DNA of 64,000 nt from Edaphobacter acidisoli (lineage in GTDB: Bacteria; Acidobacteriota; Terriglobia; Terriglobales; Acidobacteriaceae). Location of the stretch: contig NZ_BMJB01000003.1 of NCBI RefSeq assembly GCF_014642855.1, forward strand, positions 124,001-188,000, given 5' to 3'. Below are positions 18,612-26,846 of this stretch, piece after piece; the first letter of the stretch is position 1, and the number at the start of each line of letters is the position of its first letter. A model generated the notes under the pieces. It was not told the origin of the DNA, ran no database searches, and saw nothing but the letters and a program-made list of their open reading frames with translations. The position numbers were made by a program, and so were the translations under genes.

Positions 18612-20537
18612 TTACGGATTCCCTAGCAGGCCCTGCGATTGCAGATTGACCAGAAATTGGCTCACCGTCGTCACGCGAAACTGGCCGGTGCACGCTGGAG
18701 GAACAGGCGACGACGCAGTGTTTTCCGGCATGTTCAGCCAATAGACGGAGACATACGGCAACGTTTCGTTCACCGCGTTGTACAACTGCGTCGCAGTCGC
18801 AGCCGTCTGGTTCGGACACGTGGAAAGCCCCGTAATCACGACGGTCGCCGGATTGCCCGGGTTGGCAGGATTCCCCTGACTGGCCGGAAGGCCAATGTTC
18901 GCAAGCGGGACCGCTTTGCTAACGTAATCGCAATAGTTATCACCCGTCTCGCAGCTAGGCGTGGTGACGCTACCCCCGGGCACGCCGGTCTGAGAACCCT
19001 GAGCCTGCACGTCGTAGACATCGGCGGGCGAGGCTGCGGAAAACTCAGGGAAGCCGTACGCAAGGTATCGCGTATATGCTGGTCCCGAACCCTTATTCAC
19101 CACCGTCACCAGGTCGGTTCCAGGTGCGGACATGAACGCAAATCCATTGGCGTGGGCCAGCCTGGCAAACAGCGCCTCATAGTCCCTGGGATCCTGCTTT
19201 TCCTGCAAGGGTGTCTGGAGACCGCCGCCCCAGTACTCATTGTCATAGAGAACCACCTTATAGTTTTGAACCAGCGGGGTCGCCGTTGTGTTCGGCGGCA
19301 TGTTCGCCACCATATTGTTGCGGAAGCTTTGAAAACTATCAAGACTCGCAACCGCCAAACTCGTCCAGGTGGCTGGAACCGGGGAAGTCGTGGCCGTAGA
19401 CGAGCCTCCGATCAGGGTGCACGGGTTATCGAATGCCTGTTGTGCAAGCGCTGTGTACCCGCCGTTTTGGATGTCGCTCACGTTATTCGTAAAGATCAGC
19501 CATCCGAGTTTGTTTTGCGTCGCGGCGCAGTTGGTCATGACCGCAAAGCTCCCAAACGTGAACTGCGTCACCAGCCCGCCTGCATCGGAGTTTGAAGCCA
19601 CGTCCGCGTCCGCGCTCGGAGCATAGATACTCGACACCAGCCCATTCGAGGACTCATCCGTATCCAGCGCAGGCAGGTTCGTGGCCCCCGCCGTCACCGT
19701 GATGTCCACAAGCAGATTGCCCTCCGACGGGTTATACGGAAACGGAATCGGCAGCGTAATGCGCGCATCCGCCGCATTCGGTCCGCCCGCGTTTCCGGCA
19801 AACGACGTGCTGAAATTCCACGTGCCGTTGTACACCACCGTATGGTCCGGACCATAGTTCTGGCTAAACGTCGTGCTCAAATGCCCCGGCGCTTTGCCTG
19901 TCGTCGAAAGCGTCACCTGGATGGTCACCGGCGTGAGCAGGAATGGAGCCGGCGTACCCGAGCCTGTAGCAAGCGCTCCCGTGGGACGGAACGATATCTC
20001 CGAGATCAGGCCGCCCGTCGCGAACTGCGACGCCGCATACACCTGCTGATAGCGCATCGAACTCTGGCCGAACGGATACGCGCTGCTCCCGCCCGGCTCG
20101 TTCGTTGTGTCGATGTTCGGGACAGTAACATTCACCGCAGTCGGGCCAGCTGGAGTCGGGAACATCCACGCCAGACTGGCCGGATTGAACGGGACCGTAC
20201 GGTTCTGTCGAATGATGAACGTATCCGTACTCGTCACGGTCGCCCCTGGGGCAACCCGCCCGAACATCACCGTACCCTTCCGCACCACCGTGCCCGAAGC
20301 CGTGCTCGTAACCGTGCCTACGATGTTCTGCGAATTCATGGCATTGTTCGTCACATCCACGGTATAGGTGTAGTCATACTGGGTCAGCGAAATCCTTGTT
20401 GATTGCTGCAGATGATAGGCGCCAATCACAAACTGCTGCCCTATCGCCGCGGTAGAAAGTGCCAGCAATCCAGCAAACAGAACGGCCTGCACATCCGGCC
20501 GAACCGCACGTCGTCGCAAACGCATGAACTCAATCAT
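18612..20537 (-). CDS. Large exported protein of unknown function
   Basis: A 641-residue protein with a signal peptide (hydrophobic VLFAGLLALSTAAIG, cleavage near GQQ) preceded by a basic start; AAAGG sits seven bases before the ATG. I recognise no domain. The mature part is rich in Thr, Ser, Asn, Pro and beta-strand-like segments, such as YDYTYTVDVTNNA near the start and YPFGQSSMRYQQVYAAS. A C-terminal half contains ten or so cysteines spread widely. It has no PEP-CTERM anchor itself but lies 77 nt behind a PEP-CTERM gene with no terminator between, so the two probably form one operon and act together outside the cell. Confidence 0.8.
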   Translation of the reverse strand: MIEFMRLRRRAVRPDVQAVLFAGLLALSTAAIGQQFVIGAYHLQQSTRISLTQYDYTYTVDVTNNAMNSQNIVGTVTSTASGTVVRKGTVMFGRVAPGATVTSTDTFIIRQNRTVPFNPASLAWMFPTPAGPTAVNVTVPNIDTTNEPGGSSAYPFGQSSMRYQQVYAASQFATGGLISEISFRPTGALATGSGTPAPFLLTPVTIQVTLSTTGKAPGHLSTTFSQNYGPDHTVVYNGTWNFSTSFAGNAGGPNAADARITLPIPFPYNPSEGNLLVDITVTAGATNLPALDTDESSNGLVSSIYAPSADADVASNSDAGGLVTQFTFGSFAVMTNCAATQNKLGWLIFTNNVSDIQNGGYTALAQQAFDNPCTLIGGSSTATTSPVPATWTSLAVASLDSFQSFRNNMVANMPPNTTATPLVQNYKVVLYDNEYWGGGLQTPLQEKQDPRDYEALFARLAHANGFAFMSAPGTDLVTVVNKGSGPAYTRYLAYGFPEFSAASPADVYDVQAQGSQTGVPGGSVTTPSCETGDNYCDYVSKAVPLANIGLPASQGNPANPGNPATVVITGLSTCPNQTAATATQLYNAVNETLPYVSVYWLNMPENTASSPVPPACTGQFRVTTVSQFLVNLQSQGLLGNP

Positions 20538-20614
20538 GGAGAACCTTTCTCTGAAAAATAACGGTGCTCACTGCAGAGAACTGCCTGATGGCCCAAACAA
20601 CAGTTGCGTCAAAA

Positions 20615-21208
20615 TCACTCCGGAATCTCCAGAGAGGCCGGGGGTTCAGCGCGCTCAAACTGAACGCGGACCCTCCGGAGGTAGATCAGAGCCCAGAGTC
20701 CAAGGAACCCCGATCCCAGAAGCAGCAGCGAGCCAGGCTCGGGAACCGTCGCGCCCGTGTCGATGACGTTGAAGTTCGGATCATAGAGCGTGAAGGACTG
20801 CGAGCCAGGGGAACCTGATCCAAGCCACTCGAAGTCCACCGTGAAGACGCTGCTCAGGTCCGGGTTATCCTGATTCGCCAGCATGTCGAACTCGCCATCC
20901 GCAGGCAAAGACCCGTCTGGTTGAAGCACAAACGTGGTCCAGTCGGGCCCGCCCGTTCCCATGTCCACGAGATTGGCGCTCGTAGCCAGTGGAAAATAAA
21001 TCGCAAGATCGTCTCCCGACTGGAACGTGCCCGAGAGTTGATACGTATACTGCCATTCCGTGCCGCCGATCTGGGTTGCCCCATAGTCGACTACAACCGA
21101 ATCAGCCAGCGCCGAGGCTCCAGCCCACGCGGCAAAGACCCCCACGCAGATGATCTGGAGCAGCGTCCTCAAAAAGCGCCCATGCAGCCATCGTCTTTGG
21201 ATCGTCAT
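20615..21208 (-). CDS. PEP-CTERM sorting-domain exported protein
   Basis: From the ATG at 21208, with AGGAGA ten bases upstream, the protein has 197 residues. It has an N-terminal signal peptide (LLQIICVGVFAAWAGASALA), a mature beta-rich domain containing TEWQYTYQLSGTF and a PDWTTFVLQPDGS block, and a C-terminal VPEPGSLLLLGSGFLGLWAL followed by a basic tail: the PEP-CTERM signal that exosortase removes. The mature domain is of a kind common beside PEP-CTERM signals but its role is unknown. No exosortase or glycan-synthesis gene is in the window. A longer reading frame exists upstream (to 21301) but lacks a ribosome binding site. Confidence 0.85.
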   Translation of the reverse strand: MTIQRRWLHGRFLRTLLQIICVGVFAAWAGASALADSVVVDYGATQIGGTEWQYTYQLSGTFQSGDDLAIYFPLATSANLVDMGTGGPDWTTFVLQPDGSLPADGEFDMLANQDNPDLSSVFTVDFEWLGSGSPGSQSFTLYDPNFNVIDTGATVPEPGSLLLLGSGFLGLWALIYLRRVRVQFERAEPPASLEIPE

Positions 21209-21263
21209 TGGAATCAGGTCTCCTGTTTTTGGATTGCGCCACTCACACTCTAAATTTGCTAGA

Positions 21264-21279
21264 TTGCAATCGATTGAAT
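21264..21279. promoter_or_regulatory. ATCGAT-centred palindromic operator, proximal site
   Basis: TTGCAATCGATTGAAT lies in the leader of the PEP-CTERM operon, about 65 bases downstream of the -10 box. It is 118 bp, centre to centre, from a second copy at 21382 and matches a third at 58898. The form resembles LacI-family operators. Confidence 0.55.
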
Positions 21280-21342
21280 TTGGCGAAAAATTAACTGGCA
21301 CTGCCCAGAATTCGCCCGTACAGCTTTTCTATTTCGCAGGAA

Positions 21343-21372
21343 TGTATAACTTTCCCTGTCGCGCGTTGTCAA
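21343..21372 (-). promoter_or_regulatory. Promoter of the PEP-CTERM operon
   Basis: Minus strand: perfect TTGACA (21367-21372), an 18-base spacer, TATACA (21343-21348). The start of transcription would be near 21336, about 130 nt before the ATG. The promoter lies between two copies of the ATCGAT palindrome, one ending ten bases upstream of the -35 box. Confidence 0.68.
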
Positions 21373-21381
21373 TAAAATAGT

Positions 21382-21397
21382 TTGCAATCGATTACAC
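21382..21397. promoter_or_regulatory. ATCGAT-centred palindromic operator, distal site
   Basis: TTGCAATCGATTACAC; the inner 14 bases TGCAATCGATTACA are a palindrome with one mismatched pair. It sits immediately upstream of the -35 box of the PEP-CTERM promoter. Confidence 0.58.
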
Positions 21398-21560
21398 GCG
21401 CGCGAAGAACGAAGAACTCTGCGGCACGCACGGCGCGTAGTCCAGATACGCCCATCCACCACATCCGGCTTTTCCACAGCACCCTTGACACCCCTGCTAT
21501 CCTTAAATCAGGAGCAAGCCCGGCCAAACCGCCGGGCATTCGCATTTAATGCCATCAGAC

Positions 21561-21588
21561 TTGACATCAAAGTCCAACCTTATATCTC
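21561..21588 (+). promoter_or_regulatory. Candidate promoter of the M24 peptidase gene
   Basis: TTGACA (21561-21566), 16 bases, TATCTC (21583-21588). The -35 box is perfect, the -10 box four of six. Start would fall just before the short repeat at 21596. Confidence 0.5.
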
Positions 21589-21595
21589 ATCGTTT

Positions 21596-21627
21596 GAAGA
21601 CTTTGCGCAAAAAGTACGGGGAGGGGG
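21596..21627 (+). repeat. Short dispersed element, copy A, forming the leader of the M24 gene
   Basis: GAAGACTTTGCGCAAAAAGT followed by ACGGGGAGGGGG, ending three bases before the ATG of the peptidase gene. The first 22 or so bases recur exactly at 27211, and a partial copy is at 27115. The purine run at its end probably serves as ribosome binding site here. Confidence 0.75.
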
Positions 21628-21630
21628 TCC

Positions 21631-22839
21631 ATGGAAAGCGCCGCTAGCCGCATCGAAGCCATCCAATCCGCCCTCCGCGACGCCCACCTCGACGGCTGGC
21701 TCTTCTACGACCACCACAACCGCGACCCACTCGCCTACTCCATCCTCGGCATTCCCGGCGGCCACGTCACCCGCCGCTGGTACTACTTCATCCCCGCGAC
21801 GGGCGAACCCCGCAAGCTCGTCCACCGCATCGAGTCCGGCCGCCTCGACCCCCTCCCCGGCTCCAAAGCCGAGTACTCTTCCTGGCAGGAGCTCGAGCAG
21901 AACCTCGAATCCCTCCTCACCGGCGCAACCCGCATCGCCCTCCAGTACTCCCCCCGCAACGCCATCATGTACGTCTCCCTCGTCGACGCGGGCACCATCG
22001 AGCTCATCCGCAGCTTCGGCAAAGAACCCGTCACCTCCGCCGACCTCGTCAGCCGCTTCGAAGCCGTCCTCACCGACGCCCAGATCGCCACCCACTACGA
22101 AGCCCAGCGCAAGCTCGACGCCATCCTCCAGGCCGGCTTCCGCGAGATCGGCAGCCGCGTCCGCGCCAACTCACCCGACGCGCACGAGCACGCCATCGTC
22201 CAGTTCCTCCAGACCGCCATCGATCGCGAAGGCCTCATCACCGAGTTCGGCCCCAACGTCTCCGTCGGCGCCAACTCCGCCGACTCGCACTACGAGCCCA
22301 CCGCCGCCTCATCCAAACCCATCCACCGCGGCGACTTCGTCCTCATCGACATCTGGGCCAGGCTCGCCAATGACCCCAGCGCCATCTGGTACGACATCAC
22401 CTGGACCGGCGTCATCGACCGCGACCCCACCCCACGCGAGCAGGAGATCTTCATCACCGTCCGCAACGCTCGCGACGCCGCCATCGCCGCCGTCGAGCAA
22501 GCCTTCGCCGCAAACAAGCCCATCACCGGCTACGAAGCCGACGACGCCTCCCGCGCCATCATCCGCGCCGCCGGATTCGCCCCGCAGTTCACCCACCGCA
22601 CCGGCCACAACATCGGCACCTCACTCCACGGCAACGGCGCCAACCTCGACAACCTCGAAACCCACGACACCCGCCTCATCCTGCCCAACACCTGCTTCTC
22701 CGTCGAACCCGGCATCTACTTTCCCGGCGCCCACAGCGATCCCAACGCCTTCGGCATCCGCAGCGAAGTCAACATGATCACCCGTCCCGGCCGCGCCGAA
22801 GTCACCGGCCCCCGCCAGCAGGAACTCGTCCGCATCTAG
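21631..22839 (+). CDS. M24-family Xaa-Pro aminopeptidase/dipeptidase
   Basis: A 402-residue cytosolic metallopeptidase that should cleave the bond before proline in short peptides. The N-terminal creatinase-like domain (about 1-170) starts DGWLFYDHHNRDPLAYSIL. The pita-bread catalytic domain shows the five metal ligands: Asp in VLIDIWARL, Asp in WYDITWTG, His in TGHNIGTSLHG, Glu in CFSVEPGIYF and Glu in IRSEVNM. The ATG is preceded by GGGGAGGGGG from a dispersed short element. A possible operon with the two small membrane-protein genes behind it (18 nt to the next start). Confidence 0.92.
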   Translation: MESAASRIEAIQSALRDAHLDGWLFYDHHNRDPLAYSILGIPGGHVTRRWYYFIPATGEPRKLVHRIESGRLDPLPGSKAEYSSWQELEQNLESLLTGATRIALQYSPRNAIMYVSLVDAGTIELIRSFGKEPVTSADLVSRFEAVLTDAQIATHYEAQRKLDAILQAGFREIGSRVRANSPDAHEHAIVQFLQTAIDREGLITEFGPNVSVGANSADSHYEPTAASSKPIHRGDFVLIDIWARLANDPSAIWYDITWTGVIDRDPTPREQEIFITVRNARDAAIAAVEQAFAANKPITGYEADDASRAIIRAAGFAPQFTHRTGHNIGTSLHGNGANLDNLETHDTRLILPNTCFSVEPGIYFPGAHSDPNAFGIRSEVNMITRPGRAEVTGPRQQELVRI

Positions 22840-22857
22840 CTGCTATCATCAAAGCTG

Positions 22858-23271
22858 ATGGCTAACAACGCGCAAGCCCAGGCCCGCACCGCCGGTCAAT
22901 CCTCTTCCCTGCCGCTCATGGCGCTCATCGCCGGCTGGCTCATCCCCGGCGCAGGCCACTTCCTCCTCAAGAAGTGGATTCGCGGCACACTGCTCTTCAT
23001 CTCCGTCGTCGCGATGTTCTCCATCGGCGTCGCGCTCAAAGGCAAGGTCTACACGCCCAACACCGGCGAGCTTCTCGACATGCTCAACTTCTTCGGCGAC
23101 CTCGGCAACGGCCTGCTCTACCTCATCGCCCGCGTCGCAGGCTGGGGGACGGCGCCCGTCGAACTCGCCACCGCCGACTACGGCACCAAATTCATGGTCG
23201 TCGCCGGCCTGCTCAACATCATCGCCGCCGTCGACGCTCACTCGCTGGCCACCGGGAGGAAGAACTCGTGA
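22858..23271 (+). CDS. Small membrane protein, DUF6677-like
   Basis: A 137-residue protein with three to four hydrophobic segments: LPLMALIAGWLIPGAGHFLL, TLLFISVVAMFSIGVAL, and KFMVVAGLLNIIAAVDAHSL. The first resembles the GWxxPGxGHxxL pattern of TM2-like or DUF6677 proteins, which occur widely in Acidobacteriota without known function. Its TGA overlaps the GTG of the next gene by four bases. Confident as a gene; family assignment from memory of the pattern. Confidence 0.8.
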   Translation: MANNAQAQARTAGQSSSLPLMALIAGWLIPGAGHFLLKKWIRGTLLFISVVAMFSIGVALKGKVYTPNTGELLDMLNFFGDLGNGLLYLIARVAGWGTAPVELATADYGTKFMVVAGLLNIIAAVDAHSLATGRKNS

Positions 23272-23444
23272 CCCTCACCCACTTCAGCGCCGTGCTGATC
23301 TTCTCTTTCTTCACCTCAGTCGTCTTCGGCATCACGCAGCGCTCAGAGCCACGCATGATGGTCCGCTTCGGCGCCTACTGCTTCGCCCTGATGGTCGTCG
23401 GCACCATCGCCGCAAGCTGGCTCATGTACTTCATCAAGCACTAA
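23268..23444 (+). CDS. Very small membrane protein, GTG start
   Basis: A 58-residue protein starting at GTG, in the GTGA overlap with the gene before, with GGGAGGA seven bases upstream. It has two predicted membrane helices: the N-terminal AVLIFSFFTSVVFGI and the C-terminal YCFALMVVGTIAASWLMYFI, joined by TQRSEPRMMVRFG. Tight coupling to the preceding membrane protein suggests a two-subunit or accessory role. Function unknown. Confidence 0.78.
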   Translation: MTLTHFSAVLIFSFFTSVVFGITQRSEPRMMVRFGAYCFALMVVGTIAASWLMYFIKH

Positions 23445-23558
23445 GCTGCAGCGTCAGTTTTTTTGCATTTCCATTCTGCAGCGCAGTGGAGGAATCTGCT
23501 TCTCGCTTTTTGCTTGTCATTCCCGAAGGGAATCTGCGTTTGATGCCTGCCTGGGTCA
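23445..23558. repeat. Repeat remnant between convergent genes
   Basis: TTTTTTTGCATTTCCATTCT (about 23459) and TTGTCATTCCCGAAGGGAAT (about 23513) with an inverted TTCCC/GGGAA. The same TGCATTTC start occurs near 6716 and 8113. No gene. Confidence 0.45.
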
Positions 23559-24260
23559 TCATCCCTGTAGCCCATCGTGAAACTTCACGCTAGCGTGGCT
23601 TCCATCGCAGAACGGCTTGTTCGAAGACTGCCCACACCGGCAAAGCGTCACCCGATTGCGCACCTCATACTTCTCCCCATCAGCCGACACCACCTGAACA
23701 CCACCCCGCACCCACAGCGGCCCACTGCAATTCTCCGCCGGGTCCTCCACCAGCCCAATCGACTGCGCCAGCTCCGGCTCCACAGCCTTGCCTGAAGGCT
23801 TCTCCAGCAGCACCAGCCGCCCCGAAGGACAGTGCGTCTCCTCATGCACCACCGCCTTCCGCACCTCACCATCATCGGTCTCTTCAATCTGCCGCCAGAT
23901 CGACCCGCCGTTATCGCAAAACCGCGCAAACGCGCAGAGCCGCTCCGCATCTTCCAGCACCATCCCCGGCCCATCATAGGTCTTCGCCTGTTCCTTATAC
24001 GAAGCGTGGCTCGCCGTCTCCGTTCCATCAAACCCCACCTTCGCATGCGTGCCATCGCAAAACGGCTTCTTGTGCGAGTGCCCACAGCGGCAAAGCGCAT
24101 ACTGCGCGCCCGCTTCAAAATCCCGCCCGCGCTTCCAGGTCCACGACCCGCCCTCGTCATTCTGCGCGATCGTCTCCATCATCACCGGCAGCGAGCCCTT
24201 CACGATATAAGGCCCATTCTTCGTCACCTGAATCTGGCTCACCTTCTCCGCATCACTCAT
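23559..24260 (-). CDS. Twin CDGSH iron-sulfur domain protein
   Basis: A 233-residue protein with two CDGSH motifs, CRCGHSHKKPFCDGTH (about residues 77-92) and CRCGQSSNKPFCDGSH (about residues 206-221). Each supplies three Cys and one His for a [2Fe-2S] cluster of the mitoNEET type. Between them lies a domain with FCDNGGSIW and HCPSGRLVLL, found with CDGSH motifs in bacterial proteins and possibly another cluster site. I choose the ATG at 24260 because GGAGG lies eight bases upstream; two earlier in-frame starts exist. Probably an electron-transfer or cluster-sensing protein; partner unknown. Confidence 0.9.
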   Translation of the reverse strand: MSDAEKVSQIQVTKNGPYIVKGSLPVMMETIAQNDEGGSWTWKRGRDFEAGAQYALCRCGHSHKKPFCDGTHAKVGFDGTETASHASYKEQAKTYDGPGMVLEDAERLCAFARFCDNGGSIWRQIEETDDGEVRKAVVHEETHCPSGRLVLLEKPSGKAVEPELAQSIGLVEDPAENCSGPLWVRGGVQVVSADGEKYEVRNRVTLCRCGQSSNKPFCDGSHASVKFHDGLQG

Positions 24261-24412
24261 CGACATGTCCTCCCGCCCGGAAAGCATACTCCATTCACCG
24301 AATGTCATACATTCAGACTCGTCTAATTTCTCTCCGGTTAAAATCTCGCATCATGAAAATGACAGGATGAAAACTCACCCGTAACATGGGTCTCTAGTCG
24401 CTGGAGACAACC

Positions 24413-25360
24413 ATGAAGACCCGAGTACGAACAGCACCCTGCCTCGCATCCGGCAAACTAGCCTGGTTCACATGGATATGTATCTGGAGCGCAATCGCCA
24501 TGCCTGCCCAGACAGCTTCAGACGTGACACACTCCGGCATCGGCAATCCACAGGGATTACGCATGCTGGTCGATATAGATAACACCCAGCCAACACTGCG
24601 CATCGTACTGCCCGGCTACCCCATTACCGATCGAACAATTGAAGTCGTCTTCCCTGAACACGTCACCGTTAGAGAGCATGGAAGCAACGACGTCCAACAC
24701 ATCTATATGTGGCGCGAGGGCCATCAGGGCACTCCGCCAACGTGGCAAAGAAACGGAAATTCTCTGCAATACGAAAAGCACTTCGATGATGGCGTTGAGA
24801 TGGTAGCACGGGCCACGCTTGAAGACGACGGCGTCCTGTTCGATTACGAATTTCGCAATCAATCGAGCACAGCATTTGATATGGTCTGGGCGCCAACCGA
24901 TCCGAGGCTTACGTCCATCTTCCACGATGTGCGCCTCGAACGAACTTACGTCCACCATCAAACCGGCTGGGGACTGCTGGCAGCGAATACGCCGGAGAGG
25001 CTATCGATGCCCCTGAGCCAGTGGCTGCCGGCCCGCTATCACGACTCATACACATGGCCCGTCCCGGCAAAACTGGTCACGCGAGGAAGCGATGGAATTA
25101 CCAACTACGACAATCCCATTGCTGTCGATGAGCCAGTCATCGCAACGCTTTCGCGGGACCATCAATGGGTCGTAGCGAGCTTTTCGCACAACACAGGAAA
25201 TGTCTGGAGCAATCCCGAGCTTACCTGCCAGCACGTAGACGAAACCGCTCCTCTGCCGCCGGGAGGTACGGCTTCGCTTCAAGTCAAACTATTGATCGTT
25301 AAAGGGTCCCTGCAACAGGTGCTGAATCAAGTCGTAGCCGAGCGCAGTTCACTCAAGTAG
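24413..25360 (+). CDS. Exported protein of unknown function
   Basis: A 315-residue protein with an N-terminal hydrophobic segment WFTWICIWSAIAMPAQ that looks like a signal peptide. The mature part, beginning TASDVTHSG, is beta-rich, with pieces such as LRIVLPGYPITDRTIEVVF, ATLEDDGVLFDYEFRNQS and GTASLQVKLLIVKGS. The last pattern is like the galactose-mutarotase/supersandwich proteins that interpret substrate or waterless sugar binding, but I cannot assign it. Its stop overlaps the convergent methyltransferase gene by eight bases. Role unknown. Confidence 0.75.
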   Translation: MKTRVRTAPCLASGKLAWFTWICIWSAIAMPAQTASDVTHSGIGNPQGLRMLVDIDNTQPTLRIVLPGYPITDRTIEVVFPEHVTVREHGSNDVQHIYMWREGHQGTPPTWQRNGNSLQYEKHFDDGVEMVARATLEDDGVLFDYEFRNQSSTAFDMVWAPTDPRLTSIFHDVRLERTYVHHQTGWGLLAANTPERLSMPLSQWLPARYHDSYTWPVPAKLVTRGSDGITNYDNPIAVDEPVIATLSRDHQWVVASFSHNTGNVWSNPELTCQHVDETAPLPPGGTASLQVKLLIVKGSLQQVLNQVVAERSSLK

Positions 25361-25979
25361 CCTGCAAGACCGCCTCACCCCACCAGCAGTACGACGGCGT
25401 CTTCGGAAACGGAGCAATATACCCTTGCTCCATCTTCTCGATCCTGAGACCACCCTGCTCAATAAGCAACGGCATATCGCGCGTCAGATGACATCCCCCG
25501 AACGCACAGCCCCAAACGCGATCCAACCGCCTCTGCCAGCGCTCAACCTCAGCATCCGGCGACAAACCATGCTCAAAAAAGATAAGCCTGCCTCCAGGCC
25601 GCAGCACCCGCCGTATCCCCCGAATCGCCTCAACCACGCCAGGAATCGTGCAGAACGTCAACGTGCTCACAACCGTATCGACGCTCTCATCCGCCAGAGG
25701 AATCCGTTCTCCAGGCAGGTCAAGAAACTCAATCTCCACCTGCACCCTGCGCCTCTGCTCCTCCGCGCGCCGAAGCATCCCGCGGTTCGGCTCCAGCGCA
25801 TACACTTTGTTCACTCGCGAAGTATCATAATGCGCGAAGTTAACGCCAGAGCCCGCGCCAATCTCCAGCACATCGCCCGTGGCCAGCGGAACAACGCGCC
25901 TCCGAATCTCCGCAATCGGCCCGGGATTTCCTAACAGATCCACAAGGCCCGGATAAACATGCTCGCGATAAAAAGACAT
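25353..25979 (-). CDS. Class I SAM-dependent methyltransferase
   Basis: From the ATG at 25979 the protein is 208 residues, beginning MSFYREHVYPGLVDLLGNP. SAM-binding motif I is DVLEIGAGSGVNFAHYD, motif II region KVYALEPNRGMLRRAEEQ, and the post-motif SVDTVVSTLTFCTIPGV and RVLRPGGRLIFFEHG match UbiE/phosphatidylethanolamine methyltransferase-like enzymes (methyltransferase 11 fold). The frame is open to 26066, but the shorter start fits the family. The acceptor may be a lipid or quinone; unresolved. The stop overlaps the exported-protein gene on the other strand. Confidence 0.88.
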   Translation of the reverse strand: MSFYREHVYPGLVDLLGNPGPIAEIRRRVVPLATGDVLEIGAGSGVNFAHYDTSRVNKVYALEPNRGMLRRAEEQRRRVQVEIEFLDLPGERIPLADESVDTVVSTLTFCTIPGVVEAIRGIRRVLRPGGRLIFFEHGLSPDAEVERWQRRLDRVWGCAFGGCHLTRDMPLLIEQGGLRIEKMEQGYIAPFPKTPSYCWWGEAVLQAT

Positions 25980-26075
25980 CTCGGATACTCGAACCTTTAT
26001 ACCGCGCGAAGCAGCGTCGAGCATCCAGAGGCAGCAGCCAAAGAAAAACTCACCGCAAACACACACGTCCGCCAG

Positions 26076-26846
26076 CTATCTGCCGCCCCGCCACCGGCCA
26101 AGATGATAGCTGATCCCGATCTTCGCCCCCAGTTGATCGAACCCAGGATTGCTCGCGGCAAAGTAGCCGTTCGAAACATGAAAATACACAACCGGATCGA
26201 CGCGCAGCTCCGTCCGCTCCGTCATGCTGATCTCAAGCCCGAAGTCGCCCTGAAAATTAAAGTTCGCATAACTCGACGCAGGCGAAAGAATCTTCTTCGG
26301 AAAGAAGATGCCTCCAGCCTTCCCCATCATGTAAGGTTTCACCTTCATATTGCTCCGCCACAGAAAGCGAAAACCAAACGGCGAAATCCCCAGCCCAGGC
26401 ACCAGCTGCTGATTGGGACTCAACGGACCACCCCAGAAATTCTCCTTCGCCGGCTCACTCAAAATCGCAACCGGAAGAATCTCGACCACATAATCGATCT
26501 GCGCCTTCAGGAACCGGCCCCAGCTATGCCGGTCATACTCCACGCCCATCGTCCATATATTCGCCCGCGGCGCCGCACCAAAAATCCTGTAGTTGCCATA
26601 CGAGATCATCCCGGCCGTAGCAATCTCGCTCTCAACCGGCTGCTTCCCAGGACTCACCGCAACGGTCGTTCCTGCTGTGCCCCCGTTGTTGGCCAAAACG
26701 GCATCCCTCGCGCTCTGTACCTGCGCAGTCAGGACAGAAGCAAAACACAACACGACCGGAGCAGCCACACAACTCAATCCACGGGGCCAGCAACCCAGCC
26801 TTCGACCCACAACGGAAAAGCATCGCAAATATGGATGGATGGCCAC
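26076..26846 (-). CDS. PagL-like lipid A 3-O-deacylase / acyloxyacyl hydrolase
   Basis: An outer-membrane beta-barrel enzyme that should remove the 3-O acyl chain from lipid A. From the GTG at 26846 (GGAGG four bases upstream) it has 256 residues: a signal peptide (VAAPVVLCFASVLTA) and then alternating strands ending in an aromatic residue. The active-site motif near the C-terminus is YFHVSNGYFAASNPGFD, giving the catalytic His and Ser of PagL (HxSN). The third PagL catalytic position, normally Glu, falls on Asp here. The frame is open to 26882. It probably adjusts the cell surface in response to the environment. Confidence 0.8.
   Translation of the reverse strand: MAIHPYLRCFSVVGRRLGCWPRGLSCVAAPVVLCFASVLTAQVQSARDAVLANNGGTAGTTVAVSPGKQPVESEIATAGMISYGNYRIFGAAPRANIWTMGVEYDRHSWGRFLKAQIDYVVEILPVAILSEPAKENFWGGPLSPNQQLVPGLGISPFGFRFLWRSNMKVKPYMMGKAGGIFFPKKILSPASSYANFNFQGDFGLEISMTERTELRVDPVVYFHVSNGYFAASNPGFDQLGAKIGISYHLGRWRGGR

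Noticed and set aside
21485..22777. 430-codon plus-strand frame over the M24 peptidase
   Set aside because: Ser/Pro/Thr-only composition typical of a shifted frame.
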